A DNA stretch of 64,000 nt from Pseudarthrobacter sp. Fe7 (lineage in GTDB: Bacteria; Actinomycetota; Actinomycetes; Actinomycetales; Micrococcaceae): contig CP099977.1 in the NCBI GenBank assembly GCA_024372495.1, forward strand, positions 2,046,001 through 2,110,000, given 5' to 3'. Below the pieces are notes generated by a model. The model saw only the letters and a program-made list of their open reading frames with translations, did not search any database and was not told the origin of the DNA. Made by a program: the position numbers and the translations under genes. The stretch's first letter is position 1. Each line of letters begins with the position of its first letter. Positions 48,881 to 59,995 of this stretch are shown one piece after another.

Positions 48881-51878
48881 TTGTCCCGTCCCGCCAGCAC
48901 CACGTCCACAGGAAGGCCCCCTCGCGACGGGGCGCCCTGACTCCCACCCTGATCGTCGTTGCCCTGGTGGTAGTGGGCTTCATATTCTTCGCCAACGTCT
49001 GGACCGACGTCCTTTGGTACCGGCAACTGGGCTTCATTCAGGTCTTCATTACCGAAAACCTCGCCAAAATCGCCTCGTTCGTGGCCGGTTTCGCCATCAT
49101 GTTCGCGGCCGTCTTCTTCTCGATCCGCATTGCCTACAACGCCCGGCCCGTCTACGCGCCGGATTCCGAGATCCGGGACAACCTCAACCGTTACCAGGCG
49201 CAGCTGGAGCCGGTCCGCCGCATCGTCATGGTGGGCCTGCCGGTCCTCTTTGGCCTGTTTGCCGGCAGCGCAGCCGCGAGCCAATGGCAGAAGGTCCTGC
49301 TGTTCTTCAACCAGGTTGGCTTTGGCCAGACCGATCCCCAGTTCAACATGGACATCAGCTTCTACCTGATGACCCTGCCGTTCCTCGGGTTTGTCACCGG
49401 CTTCCTGATCAGCGTGGTGGTCATTGCAGGCATCGCCGGCATCCTCACGCACTACCTGTACGGCAGCATCCGCCTGATGGAGCGCGGGGTATTCACCAGC
49501 CGCGCCGCACAGATCCATATCGCCGTTACCGGCGCCGCGTTCCTGGTGCTCCTGGGCGTCAACTTCTGGCTGGACCGCTACTCTTCCGTGCAAAGCAATG
49601 GAGGCCGGTGGGCAGGCGCTCTCTACACCGATGTCAACGCCGTCATCCCCACCAAGGCCATCCTCGCCGTCGCTGCCGTCCTTGTGGCCATCCTCTTCAT
49701 CGTTGCTGCCGTCATCGGCCGCTGGCGGCTGCCGGTGATTGGCACAGCCATGCTGATCATCACCTCCATCCTTGCCGGCGGCGTCTACCCCTGGGTCATC
49801 CAGCAGTTCCAGGTCCGCCCGTCGGAGCAGACACTGGAAAGCCAGTACATCCAGCGCAACATCGCGAACACGCGCAAGGCGTACGGCCTGGATGGCATCC
49901 AGGAAACCCGGTATGACGCCACCAACACGGCCAACTCGGGTGCACTTGCCCCGGACGCCCAGACCACGGCCAATATCCGGCTCCTGGACCCGAACCTGAT
50001 CTCCGACGCCTTTGCGCAGCTGGAACAGTACCGTCCGTACTACCAGTTCCCCAAAGCCCTCAACGTGGACCGTTACGAGGTGAACGGCAAGATCCAGGAC
50101 ACCGTGATTGCCGTGCGGGAACTGAACCCCACGAACGTGGCCACCAACCAGCAGGGCTGGCTGAACCAGCACGTGGTGTACACCCACGGCTACGGGGTTG
50201 TGGCTGCCAAGGGCAACAAGTTCACCGTTGACGGCAAGCCTGAATTCCTGCAGTCCGGCATTCCCTCCACCGGCGTGCTGGGCAACGACACTACCTACGA
50301 ACCCCGGATCTACTTCGGCGAGTCTTCACCTGAATACTCGATCGTCGGGGCGCCCGACGGCGCCACCCCACGCGAACAGGACCGCCCGTCCGGCAAGCAA
50401 GGGGAGGGCGAAACCCAGTACACATTCAAGGGCAACGGCGGGCCAAACGTTGGCTCCTTCTTCAACAAGATCCTTTACGCCATCAAGTTCCAGTCCTCGG
50501 ACCTGCTGCTCTCCGACGGCGTGAACTCGGACTCGCAGATCCTTTACGACCGCAGCCCCCGCGCTCGAGTCCAGAAGGTGGCCCCGTACCTGACCGTTGA
50601 CGGCGGCGCCTATCCGGCAGTGGTCGATGGCCGCGTCAAGTGGATCGTGGACGGCTATACCACCAGCCAGTACTTCCCTTACTCGCAGCAAAAGCAGTTG
50701 TCCGATGCCACCGCTGATTCGCAGACCACTTCCGGCCGCGCCGTGGCCCTGCCCAACAGCACGGTGAACTACATCCGCAACTCGGTGAAGGCAACGGTGG
50801 ATGCCTATGACGGCTCGGTCACCCTGTATGCCTGGGATGACACCGACCCCGTCCTCAAGGCCTGGCAGAAGGTCTTCCCGTCGACCCTGAAGCCGTACTC
50901 GGAGATGTCCGGTGGCCTGATGAGCCACGTCCGCTACCCAGAGGACCTGTTCAAGGTCCAGCGTGAACTGCTGGGCCAGTACCACGTTACGGATCCCACC
51001 AGCTTCTACAAGAACAACGATGCCTGGAGCACGCCGGCGGACCCGACCGTGAGCAATGACGTCAAGCAGCCGCCGTTCTACATGTCGCTGCAGATGCCGG
51101 ACCAGCAGAAGCCCGCGTTCCAGCTCACGTCGTCCTTCATCCCGCAGATCGTGAACGGAAATGCGCGCAACGTCCTGTACGGCTTCCTCGCCGCTGACTC
51201 CGACGCCGGCAACCAGGCCGGTGTGAAGGCCGACGGTTACGGAAAACTGCGGCTGCTGCAGATTCCGCCGGAAACCCAGGTGCCCGGCCCCGGGCAGGCG
51301 CAAAACAAGTTCAACTCGGACCCCACCGTGTCCCAGGCGCTTAACCTGCTGCGGCAGGGTGCCTCCGACGTGCTGAACGGCAACCTGCTCACCCTGCCGG
51401 TGGGCGGCGGCATCCTGTATGTCCAGCCGGTCTACCTCAAGTCGACGGGCGAGACATCCTACCCCACACTGCAGCGCGTGCTGGTGGCTTTCGGGGACAA
51501 GGTGGGTTTCGCTCCGACGCTTGACGCAGCCCTCAAACAGCTTTTCGGGGGGATTCCGGTGCGGCCGCGGGTGATTCCGCCAACAACGGCCAGACCCCGG
51601 CGGGCCCGGCAGCGCCTTCCACCCCTGCAGAAGCGGACGCCAAGGCCCAGCTCAAGGCGGCCCTGGATGAGGCCAACGGCGCCATCCAGGCAGGGCAGGC
51701 GGCGCTTGCCGCCGGCGACTTCGCGGCCTACGGCGACGCCCAGAAGAAGGTTTCCGCGGCGCTGAAGAAAGCAATGGATGCTGAGGCCAAGATCCCGGCC
51801 GCTGCACCGGGAGCCAGCCCGGCCCCGGCTGCATCCAGCTCACCTTCGGCCTCGCCGTCTCCCTCAGCGGGGAAGTAG
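48881..51878 (+). CDS. UPF0182 family large membrane protein (two apparent sequence errors)
   Basis: 999 residues after correction. Seven predicted membrane helices in the first ~290 residues ([21 protein letters not shown], then [16 protein letters not shown] and others), followed by a large extracellular domain and an acidic Ala/Pro/Ser-rich tail. Function unknown. One C is missing from the run at 48917-48921 ([11 protein letters not shown]) and one G from the run at 51547-51552 ([11 protein letters not shown]). I chose a TTG start at 48881 because GAGG lies seven bases upstream. It usually neighbours the YlbL gene in actinobacteria, as here. Confidence 0.88.
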
Positions 51879-52003
51879 CACGACGACGGCACCCGGCCCC
51901 GGCGCCCCGCAGGGCCAGGTGCCGGGTGCCGGAGCGGCGTAACGGAAGTCACGCCGCTCCGATTTGGCCTGCGGTTCACCTCCCGGTAAAGTAGATCTTG
52001 CGA

Positions 52004-52077
52004 CGCGGGGTGGAGCAGTTCGGTAGCTCGCTGGGCTCATAACCCAGAGGTCACAGGTTCAAATCCTGTCCCCGCAA
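52004..52077 (+). tRNA. Initiator tRNA-fMet (CAU), copy 1
   Basis: 74 bases without an encoded CCA. A complete cloverleaf: acceptor CGCGGGG with CCCCGCA (the C1-A72 mismatch), D stem GAGC/GCTC, anticodon CAU, anticodon stem with three consecutive G-C pairs (GGG/CCC), and T arm ACAGG-TTCAAAT-CCTGT. Mismatch and G-C run identify an initiator, not an elongator. Confidence 0.97.
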
Positions 52078-52083
52078 CTGAGG

Positions 52084-52119
52084 AAAGACCCGGACATTGG
52101 AATCAATGTCCGGGTCTTT
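52084..52119 (+). terminator. Terminator after tRNA-fMet copy 1
   Basis: A 15-bp perfect inverted repeat (52084-52098 with 52105-52119) with a T run at the end, seven bases after the tRNA. Confidence 0.9.
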
Positions 52120-52195
52120 TGCTTTTCCCGGCTCCGGCGGCTTCCGGGCGGGTGGTCAAAGCGGCCGCCAAAGTAGGGTAATGTTGATCGAGCGA

Positions 52196-52269
52196 CGCGG
52201 GGTGGAGCAGTTCGGTAGCTCGCTGGGCTCATAACCCAGAGGTCACAGGTTCAAATCCTGTCCCCGCAA
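52196..52269 (+). tRNA. Initiator tRNA-fMet (CAU), copy 2
   Basis: Identical over all 74 bases to copy 1, with the same C1-A72 mismatch and G-C run. 118 bases separate the two copies, and each has its own terminator, so they are probably separate transcripts. Confidence 0.97.
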
Positions 52270-52275
52270 CTTATG

Positions 52276-52311
52276 AAGGCCCCGACCGGCAGTTACGCCG
52301 GTCAGGGCCTT
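52276..52311 (+). terminator. Terminator after tRNA-fMet copy 2
   Basis: Inverted repeat 52276-52290 with 52297-52311 (one mismatch), ending in TTTCCTTT, six bases after the tRNA. Confidence 0.85.
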
Positions 52312-52396
52312 TCCTTTGCCTGGATGCATCCAGTTCCTAGTATTCTCTTTCGAAGGGTCCCGCGATCTGTGGGAAGCCCAAGTCATTCCTGAGAGG

Positions 52397-52402
52397 TATG
52401 TT
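52397..52402 (+). promoter_or_regulatory. -10 hexamer, probable leaderless start of the cytochrome-b-like gene
   Basis: TATGTT lies five bases before ATG 52408. GAGAGG nearby is too far upstream of the start for a normal ribosome binding site but cannot be excluded. Confidence 0.35.
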
Positions 52403-52407
52403 GTTCG

Positions 52408-53341
52408 ATGGCCACACCCACGAAGAAGCCCGGCGCCGCGACGGGGAAGCGGTCCCGGCTTTACTGGATGGTTCCCGCCGTCCTCGTGGCGCTGGTCCTG
52501 GTGGTGCTGATCGCCAGGCTGCTCGTGGGGGTGCCCTCGGTTGCCTCGTTCGTCACCGACTACCCCGGCCACTCCGAACTACCGGACAACGCCCCCGTGG
52601 GATTCCCGGCATGGCTGGCATGGCAGCATTTCCTCAATGCCTTCTTCCTGCTCCTGATCATCCGCACCGGGTGGCAGGTACGGACCACCACCAGGCCCAG
52701 CGGGCACTGGACCAGGAACAATAAGGGATTGATCCGCACCAGGAACGCGCCCACCAAGATCAGCCTTGAGCTGTGGTTCCACCTGACGCTTGATGCCCTT
52801 TGGATCCTGAACGGGCTTGTCTTCGCCGTCCTGCTGTTTGCCAGCGGGCAATGGATGCGCATCGTACCCACCAGCTGGGATGTCTTCCCCAACGCCCTGT
52901 CCGCGGCACTGCAGTATGCGTCCCTGGATTGGCCCACGGAAGACGGCTGGAACAACTACAACGCGCTCCAGGCTCCTTGCGTACTTCGTGACCGTCTTCA
53001 TCGCCGCGCCGCTGGCATTCGTCACGGGCCTGCGGATGTCGTCGGCCTGGCCCAAGAAGGCGGCGGGACTGAACAAGGCATATCCCATCGAATGGGCGCG
53101 TGCCGTCCATTTTCCGGTGATGATCTACTTTGTTGCTTTCATCGTGGTGCACGTCTTCCTGGTGCTCAGCACGGGTGCGCTTCGGAACCTGAACCACATG
53201 TACGGGGTCCGCGACGACGACGGCTGGCTCGGCTTCTGGGTGTTCCTCGCCTCGGTGGCGGTCATGGTGGCAGCCTGGTTCCTGGCCCGGCCGATCTTCC
53301 TGCGTCCCATCGCGTCGCTGATGGGCAAAGTCAGCCGCTGA
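52408..53341 (+). CDS. Cytochrome b561/b6-like membrane protein (one apparent sequence error)
   Basis: 310 residues after correction. About five membrane helices. Histidines inside or next to helices ([49 protein letters not shown]) could bind two hemes, as in cytochrome b subunits of formate dehydrogenase-like or molybdenum oxidoreductases. One extra G in AGGCTC at 52970-52975 separates NNYNALQ from LLAYFVTVF. No partner oxidoreductase is adjacent. Electron donor and acceptor unknown. Confidence 0.82.
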
Positions 53342-53365
53342 CGACGCAGGGCCGCAGGGGCCCCT

Positions 53366-54790
53366 TCAGGCGTCCTTGAGCTTCTGGTAGGCGTCCAGGG
53401 CCCGTTCCCGGGACTCGGGCAGGTCCACGAGCGGCTTGGGGTAGCCGGCCGCATCCGCCCCCCACGGTTCGTGGATGTCCTTGCCTTTGAGGGCCCGGAG
53501 CTCGGGAATGAACGCCCGCAGGTAGCTGCCGTCGGCGTCGAACTTCTTGCTTTGTGTCACCGGGTTGAAGATCCGGTAGTAAGGAGGCGTCTGCCCCGGA
53601 CCCGGCCACCCACTGCCAGTTGGCCGGGTTGTTGGCGGCGTCGGCATCCACCAGCGTGTCCCAGAACCATTCCTCCCCGATCCTCCAGTCGGTCAGGAGG
53701 TTCTTGACCAGGAACGAAGCAGCAGCCATCCGCACCCGGTTGTGCATCCAGCCTGTCTGCCACAGCTGACGCATGCCGGCATCCACCAGCGGGTAGCCGG
53801 TGTTTCCCTGCTGCCACGCCGCGAGCTCCTGCCGGTTGGGGAGCTCCACTGGAAGTTGTCGAAGGCGGGCCGGAAATTCCGGGTGGCCAAATCCGGGTTG
53901 TGATAGAGCAAGTGCCAGTTGAATTCACGCCAGCCAAGTTCGGCCCGGTAGGTGCCCACATCGGAGGGGACGTTCCGCGGGTGCCGGCGGCGGATCTCCC
54001 GCCATACGCGGAACGGGCTGACCTCTCCGAAACGGAGGTGCGGGGACAGCCGGCTGGTGCCCTCGGTGCCGGGCAGGTTCCGGCCGGTGCCGTAGTCCTC
54101 GATGGGTCCGTCCAGGAAGTCCTCCAGGCGCTCCAATGCGCCCTTCTCGCCGGGTTTCCAAGTGGCGGCCAGGCCACTGCTCCAGTCGGGCTTGGCGGGA
54201 ATGAGATTCCAGCTGCTGAGGGTGTCACTGCCCGGCATGCCGCGGCCGGCAGGGGCGGGGCCGGGCAGCGTTTCCGGCGCATCGGAAGGGTCCCGGATCT
54301 CCTGCGAGGCCAGGCAGGCCCGCCAGAAGGGCGAGTAGACCTTGTAAGGCCCGCCCGCCCCTGTCTCGACGGTCCATGGCTCGAAGAGGAGGTTTGCCTG
54401 GAAACTGGAGGCCTGGAGCCCGTTCGCTGCCGCCCAGTCCTTAAGTCCGGCGTCGATGGTCCTCTCCGGCTGCCCGTACCGGCGGTTCCAGAAGAGATGG
54501 CTGGCCTTGGTCTGGCCGGCAAGGTTCCTGATGACCCCGCCTGCGGGGCCGCGCCGTAGTACCAGGCGGGATCCCTTGCTTTCAAGTTCGGCGGACAGTG
54601 CTGCCAGGGAGTGGTGCAACCACCAGCGCGCTGCGCCACCGAGGGGCCGCACCCCGTCGGACTCCTCATCCAGGATATAAACCACTGTCAGTGGCGCACC
54701 CCGGCGGGCGGCCTCTGCGAGGGCCGGATTATCGTCCAGCCGCAGGTCATCTCGGAGCCAAACCAGGGACGTGCCGTCGGAAGAAGTCAT
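53366..54790 (-). CDS. phrB: Deoxyribodipyrimidine photolyase (two apparent sequence errors)
   Basis: 474 residues after correction, class I CPD photolyase/cryptochrome family, which repairs UV dimers using blue light and FAD. The alpha/beta domain starts [17 protein letters not shown]. The FAD domain has [15 protein letters not shown] (~225), [11 protein letters not shown] (~285), [21 protein letters not shown] (two stretches), [16 protein letters not shown] and [14 protein letters not shown] base is missing beside GAGCTC at 53841-53846 (FDNFQW to ELPNRQELA), and one base is extra near 53591 (GSGADA to PYYRIFNP). The ATG follows TAGCGT by six bases. Confidence 0.93.
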
Positions 54791-54796
54791 GGCACC

Positions 54797-54802
54797 ACGC
54801 TA
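54797..54802 (-). promoter_or_regulatory. -10 hexamer, probable leaderless start of photolyase
   Basis: TAGCGT on the minus strand, six bases before ATG 54790, identical in sequence and spacing class to the exonuclease promoter. Confidence 0.4.
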
Positions 54803-54817
54803 CACAGAGCGGACATG

Positions 54818-54849
54818 GCAATGGCCGGAACCACGGTCCCGGCCATTGC
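54818..54849 (-). terminator. Terminator-like hairpin after pspA
   Basis: An 11-bp perfect inverted repeat (54818-54828 with 54839-54849) lies 30 bases past the pspA stop and before the photolyase gene. No T run. Confidence 0.6.
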
Positions 54850-54879
54850 CGTATTCAGCTTCAGAAGCCGTCCAGAACC

Positions 54880-55671
54880 TTAGAGCTTGTCGAAGTCGGC
54901 CTCGTCAAGGGTCGATTCGGACGATGCGGGGCTTCCGGCGCCCAGGGCAGGCTTGGAGTTGCCGCCGGCCTTGAGCGCCGCCAGGCGGGCTTCGATCTCG
55001 GTCTGCTCGCCGAGGTCCTCCAGCTGGTTGAACTGGGCGTCCAGGCTGGAGGCTGCGAGCTCCTGCTGCCCACGGACCTTGGCCTCTTCGCGGCGGATCT
55101 TTTCCTCGAAGCGGCCCACCTCGCTGGTGGGATCCATAAAGTCAATGCTCTTGATGGCGTCATGGACCTGGGACTGCGCCGCTGCCGTCTTGGACCGGGC
55201 AACGAGTTCATTGCGCTTGCTGGTCAGCTGGTTGAGCTTGTTCTTCATCTGGTCCAGGCCGGTCTTCAGCTTGTCCACTACTTCGCGCTGGGAGGCGATG
55301 CTCGGCTCGGCGCCCTTGGCTTCGCTTTCGGCCGCCATCTGCCGCTGCAGTGCCACCTTTGCCAGGTTGTCGAACTTTTCTGCGTCGGCTGCGTCGCCGC
55401 CCGCACGGAACTCGTCAGCCTTGCGGGAAGCGGCAAGTGCCTTGTTCCCCCAGTCACGGGCGTTCTTGATGTCCTCGTTGTAGTCGTCTTCCAGCATCCG
55501 GAGGTTGCCGATGGTCTGCGCCACGGCGGACTCGGCCTCGGCGATGTTGTTGGTGTAGTCGCGGACCATCTGGTCCAGCATCTTCTGCGGGTCCTCGGCG
55601 TTGTCCAGCAAGGAGTTGATGTTCGCCTTTGCCAGCTGTGCGATCCGGCCGAAAATGGACTGCTTAACCAT
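54880..55671 (-). CDS. pspA: PspA/IM30 family membrane-stress protein
   Basis: 263 residues, almost entirely alpha-helical coiled coil: KQSIFGRIAQLAKANINSLLDNAEDPQKMLDQM at the N-terminus is the amphipathic membrane-binding helix and family signature. PspA coats damaged inner membrane and helps keep the proton gradient. GAAAGG gives a ribosome binding site. The upstream gene on the same strand encodes a TPM-domain protein. The C-terminal 30 residues are a low-complexity linker and an acidic end. Confidence 0.93.
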   Translation of the reverse strand: MVKQSIFGRIAQLAKANINSLLDNAEDPQKMLDQMVRDYTNNIAEAESAVAQTIGNLRMLEDDYNEDIKNARDWGNKALAASRKADEFRAGGDAADAEKFDNLAKVALQRQMAAESEAKGAEPSIASQREVVDKLKTGLDQMKNKLNQLTSKRNELVARSKTAAAQSQVHDAIKSIDFMDPTSEVGRFEEKIRREEAKVRGQQELAASSLDAQFNQLEDLGEQTEIEARLAALKAGGNSKPALGAGSPASSESTLDEADFDKL

Positions 55672-55779
55672 GGTGTTTGCCTTTCGTCCTGCTCTGTGTT
55701 GACCACTGGAACCGGTGCACAGTGGTGTACTTCTTCTGTCCGCCTGCCGGGATCTTCCGGCGTGTCCGGCGGAAGACCC

Positions 55780-57862
55780 TTAGAAACTGCCCGAGTCGCC
55801 GCCGCCGAAGTCGCCGCCGCCGAAGTCGCCGCCGCCCATGTCGCCGCCGAAGCCGCCGGAGTCTCCGCCCCAGCCACCGCCTCCGCCGCCGTCTCCCCAG
55901 CCGCCACCGCCGCCGCCCCAGCCTCCGTGGCCGCCGTTGAGGATGGAGTTGATCAAAATGCCGCCAAGGATGGCACCGCCGAGGCCGCCGCCGCCTCCTC
56001 CTCCGAACATGCCGCCCCTGCCGAAGCCCTGGTTGGCATAGCCGTCGAAGTGCTCCACGTCGGCCTGGGCCAACTGGGCGGCCTGCGCCGCGAGGGCATG
56101 TGCCTGCTGGGCGTACGTTAGGGCAGTGACGGGGTCTGTACGGGAAATGGACAGCGCATAGTCGAGGTTCCGCTGGGACTCCGCCAGCCGGGTCCGTGCC
56201 TCGGTGCCCACACCGCCGCGGCGGGCGGTGATGTAGTCCGACGTGGCGCTGATCTGGGCCTGGGCCGACATGATGGTCTGCTGCAGCGATGCCTGCGCCC
56301 GCCGGGCCTGCTCTTGCTGGTCCCGGACGCCGGTCAGGGCCTGGTCCAGTGACTGGTGGGCGGTTTCCACCCGCTGCAGGGTGGCGATGGGATCGATTCT
56401 TCCGCCTTGGATTTCAGTCTTTACCTGCGCCAGTGCGGCTTCCACCGCCGCTACCGGCCCCGCCAGTTCGGCGTGTCCGCCCGACTGGATCATGGCCTTG
56501 GCCTGCGCCAGGTCCTGCGCCGTGTCCACCACTGCCGCTTCGAGGCCATTGCGGGCGTCATCGAGGTTCCCGGACACCTTGGAGATGGCATCCAGCAGGA
56601 CATTGGTCTGGTGCAGGCTCTCTTCCGCAGCCCGCACGGCGACGGCAGCCAGGCTTCCTTCGCCCTCGCCCAGCTTCTGCTGGGCGGCCTGGGACGCGTT
56701 CTGGACGAAGGCCAGCCGCTCCTTGGCCTGCACGATGTTGTCCGCAACCTGGGCCAGCGCACTGTCGGCATACTTGGACCGCATGGTGGCCAGGGACTGC
56801 TCCGCGCTAACGATCTTGGCGTCAGCCTCGGTGGCCCCGGCGCTGATGGCTGCGAGGGCCTGGGGAGCATTCTTTTCCAGTTCACGCAGGGAATCGAAGT
56901 CCGCCTTCTGCTCCTGGAGGGATGCAAGGGCGGCCTCGGAGCGGCGGATGATCTCGCCCAGCCAGGTCCGCTGCTGCTCCTCGGTGTCTGGAATGTGGTC
57001 ATCGAGCCTGCTGCTGCAACTTGAAGGACTCGGTCATGTGGGCCTTCGCTTCGGCGAGGGCCTTGGTGAAGTTTCCGACTGCGGAATCACCATACTGTGC
57101 CTGGGCGAAACCGAGTTCCTGCTCGCTGGACTTGATGGCGTCATCCGCCTCGATAAGCAGGGAACCGCTCTTCCGGCGGAGTTCTTCCACGCTGAGGGAT
57201 GCCAGCGGGTCCAGTTCCGCGCCCTGGGGGCCATAGCTTCCGCTGGAGGCCACCTGCCCGGCGGCCTTCTTCCGCCGGTTCCGGTAGAGCAGGTAGGCGC
57301 CGCCTCCGGCCACCACCACGCCAGCGCCTACGAGGATTCCGGCGCCGGCCCCGTTGCCGGATGACACATTGCCGCTGCCGCCGCCGGCAGCATCGCCAAC
57401 CGCGGAGGCAGTGTCAATCGCGGCCTGGGCGTAGTCCTTCTTGCCGCCGGCGAGGTTGGCCACCACCGCATTCTGGGTGATGTTGCTGCGCTTGGAGTAG
57501 ATGGTGCTGGCCGAATTGGGGGAGAAGTAGTACTTGCCTTGGTCGGTGGCGATGGCAAGGATGACGTCTGCCTTGCCCATGCCCTTGCTCTTTGCCACCG
57601 CCTGGCTCCAGGCCGTGGGGTCCGCAGGGTTGTCGAACGACTTCACCGTGACCACGTACAGATTGTATTTGTGGTCCTTCAACAGCTTCTGGATGGCGTC
57701 CTGGACCTCGCCCTTCCGGCTGCCCAGCACGTTTGCGTTGTCAACGATGTTGGTCCCGGAGGGAATGGCCACCGGGTCTTCGGCCCAGGCGGCGCCGGCG
57801 GGTACGGCCAGCAGCCCGGCAAGGCCGATCACGGCGAGGATATGTTTGAACTTTGACCGCAT
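55780..57862 (-). CDS. Secreted/membrane TPM-domain protein with coiled coil and Gly-rich tail (one apparent sequence error)
   Basis: 693 residues after correction. A signal peptide (HILAVIGLAGLLAVPAGAAWA), a TPM domain (IVDNANVLGSRKGEVQDAIQKLL, DVILAIATDQGKYYFS), one membrane helix (~160-185), a long coiled coil and a tail of repeated GGGDFGGGD-type units ending DSGSF. Resembles the eukaryotic-like and cyanobacterial TPM/YgcG proteins. One extra base in GAGCCT (plus strand 57004-57009) breaks the frame between FKLQQQ and LDDHIPD. GAAGGG precedes the ATG at 57862. Next to pspA on the same strand, which suggests envelope stress; function is unproven. Confidence 0.83.
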
Positions 57863-58145
57863 GTGCAACCCTTCAGCACGCCTGACACCGATTCGGGACG
57901 AATCAGTCGTCGAATCCAGCAGCGCCCCCACGCTTGGTGTGAAGCCGCAGGTCGCTGTGGCAATTCATCTTGATTCTATGGTGCACCCCACAGCCAGTCC
58001 ATGCGGCTGAATATGCCGCCAGCGAAACGGAAAGGCAGCCCCCAATCCGAGGGGCAGAGCATTCAGCAAGCTTTCAGCAAACATCCGAACTTGTTCCAGC
58101 GGGACGGGTCATAGTTAATGGCAGAAGAGGATGAAAGGAAGTCCC

Positions 58146-59758
58146 ATGACTGAGAATCAAACCCCCGGACCGGTCCCCGAGGACAACCAGGGGGAAGCCG
58201 CGGCCCCTGGCAGCAGGGCCCGCAGCAGCCCGCAGACCGCCCGGCAGCCAATCAGCATGGGAATGGCGGTGTGACCCCGGGACAGGAACGCGGCTACGGT
58301 GCCGGGGACCAGCAGCGCGCAGAGTCGAACAACAACACTGAGCGGCTGGACCAGCCGCAGGGGCGTGAAAACCACACCCAGGAGTTTCCGGGTGCTCCGC
58401 GCCCCGTCTACCCGCAGCGCCAGCCCTTCTACGGCCAGTCCGGCAACTACGGCCAGCAGCACCAGGACGGCCAGCCCATTCACGGCGCGGCACACGGCAC
58501 GCCCAGCGGAAGCGTCGGCCTGGCCCCCAACCCCAAAGATGCACCCCGCCGTAAGGCCACCTTTGGCGTCGGCACCCTGGTGGCCAGCATCCTTGCAGCA
58601 GGCCTCGTCGGCGGCGGCGTGGCAACGGTTGGCGCCGGTGAAATGTTTGGACACACCGGGTCCAGCACATCGACGGTGGGCAGCAGCAACCAGCCCGGTA
58701 CGGTTATCGTCAACAACAAGGACGACGTCAACGCCATCACTGCGGCTGCGGTGAAGGCCTCGCCCAGCGTTGTCACCATCAGTGCCACCAGCGGCAGCTC
58801 CGGGGGCACCGGTTCCGGCATTGTCCTGGACGACCAGGGACACATCCTGACCAACACGCACGTGGTGACGCTGGACGGCCAGTCCGCCAACGCCACCCTT
58901 GAAATCCGCACCAGCGATGGCAAGGTCATGCCCGCAAAGCTTGTGGGGACCGACCCCCTGTCCGACCTCGCCGTCATCAAGGTGGATGACACCTCGGGCC
59001 TCACCCCTGCCACGCTCGGTGATTCCTCCAAGCTCAATGTGGGCGATACGGCCATCGCCATTGGTTCCCCGCTCGGCCTGACCGGCACCGTTACGGACGG
59101 CATCGTGTCCACCCTCAACCGCACCATCAGCGTGGCTTCGTCTGCTGCACCCAAGGGCGGCGACAACAGCCAGGGCGGCGACCAGGGATTCCAGTTCGCC
59201 CCTCCGGGCGGCGGACAGAGCCAGCAGAACTCCAGCGAGGGTTCCATCGCCATCAACGTGATCCAGACTGACGCCGCCATCAACCCCGGAAACTCCGGTG
59301 GCGCCCTGGTGAACAGCAAGGGCGAGATCATCGGCGTGAACGTGGCCATCGCATCCGCCGGGTCCGGAACATCCACCTCCCAAAGCGGCAACATCGGCGT
59401 CGGGTTCAGCATCCCGATCAACAACGCCAAGCGGGTGGCCCAGGAAATCATTGACAGCGGCAAGGCCTCCCACGGCCAGGCTCGGCGTCAGCGTCAAGGC
59501 CAAGTCCTCCTCGGCCGCAACCTCGGAGTTCTCGGTGGGGGCGGACGTGGCCACAGTCGACGCCACTCGGCCGCAGGAAAGGCCGGCATCAAGGTGGGTG
59601 ACGTCATCACCAAGTTCAACGACCTCACCATCGGCGAACCCAACCAGCTGACGGCAGCCGTACGCGAACAGCCCGCAGGATCCACCGTGAAGATCACGGT
59701 CATGCGCGGCGGCAAGGAACAGACGTTCGACGTCACGCTGGGTGCCGCTGCCAGCTAA
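58146..59758 (+). CDS. HtrA-like serine protease with PDZ domain (three apparent sequence errors)
   Basis: 537 residues after correction. A long Gln/Asn/Gly-rich cytoplasmic N-terminus, one membrane helix (TLVASILAAGLVGGGVATVGAG, ~140-162), a trypsin-like domain with His (LTNTHVV), Asp (DPLSDLAVIKVDD) and Ser (INPGNSGGALVN), and a C-terminal PDZ domain (AGIKVGDVITKFNDLTI). Breaks: one base missing near 58207 (CCTGGCAGC), one extra in AGGCTC at 59478-59483, one missing near 59570. Cell-envelope protein quality control. GAAAGGAAG is a strong ribosome binding site. Confidence 0.9.
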
Positions 59759-59781
59759 GGCGCAGCAGCAGGGCCAAGTAC

Positions 59782-59824
59782 TGACGACGGCGGCGTCCCC
59801 ACCAAAGGGGCGCCGCCGTCGTCA
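59782..59824 (+). terminator. Terminator-like hairpin after the HtrA gene
   Basis: A 14-bp perfect repeat (59782-59795 with 59811-59824) whose inner bases CCCC/GGGG can extend the stem. Followed by GCTCTTT. It lies 23 bases after the stop. Confidence 0.75.
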
Positions 59825-59995
59825 TGCTCTTTACCGGCGGGGACGGCTGACACAGGCGTTAACGGAAGAGGGCGCGGGGGCGCGCCGATATGGTTAGCTA
59901 GGAGCTACCCGCCTGCCGGGCATATTGCGGCCATGTCCCACCCGGCTGGCTGTCCACAAGCATGGAAGGCTGCTGCAGAAACAGTGGAAGAGACA

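Noticed and set aside
52004..52269. tRNA genes as an integration site for a mobile element.
   Set aside because: No integrase, no attachment-site repeat beyond the two complete tRNA copies, and no change in base composition or gene content nearby.
55790..55935. Short repeats that might be a CRISPR or other array.
   Set aside because: They are the coding repeats for the Gly-Asp-Phe tail of the TPM protein; no spacers.
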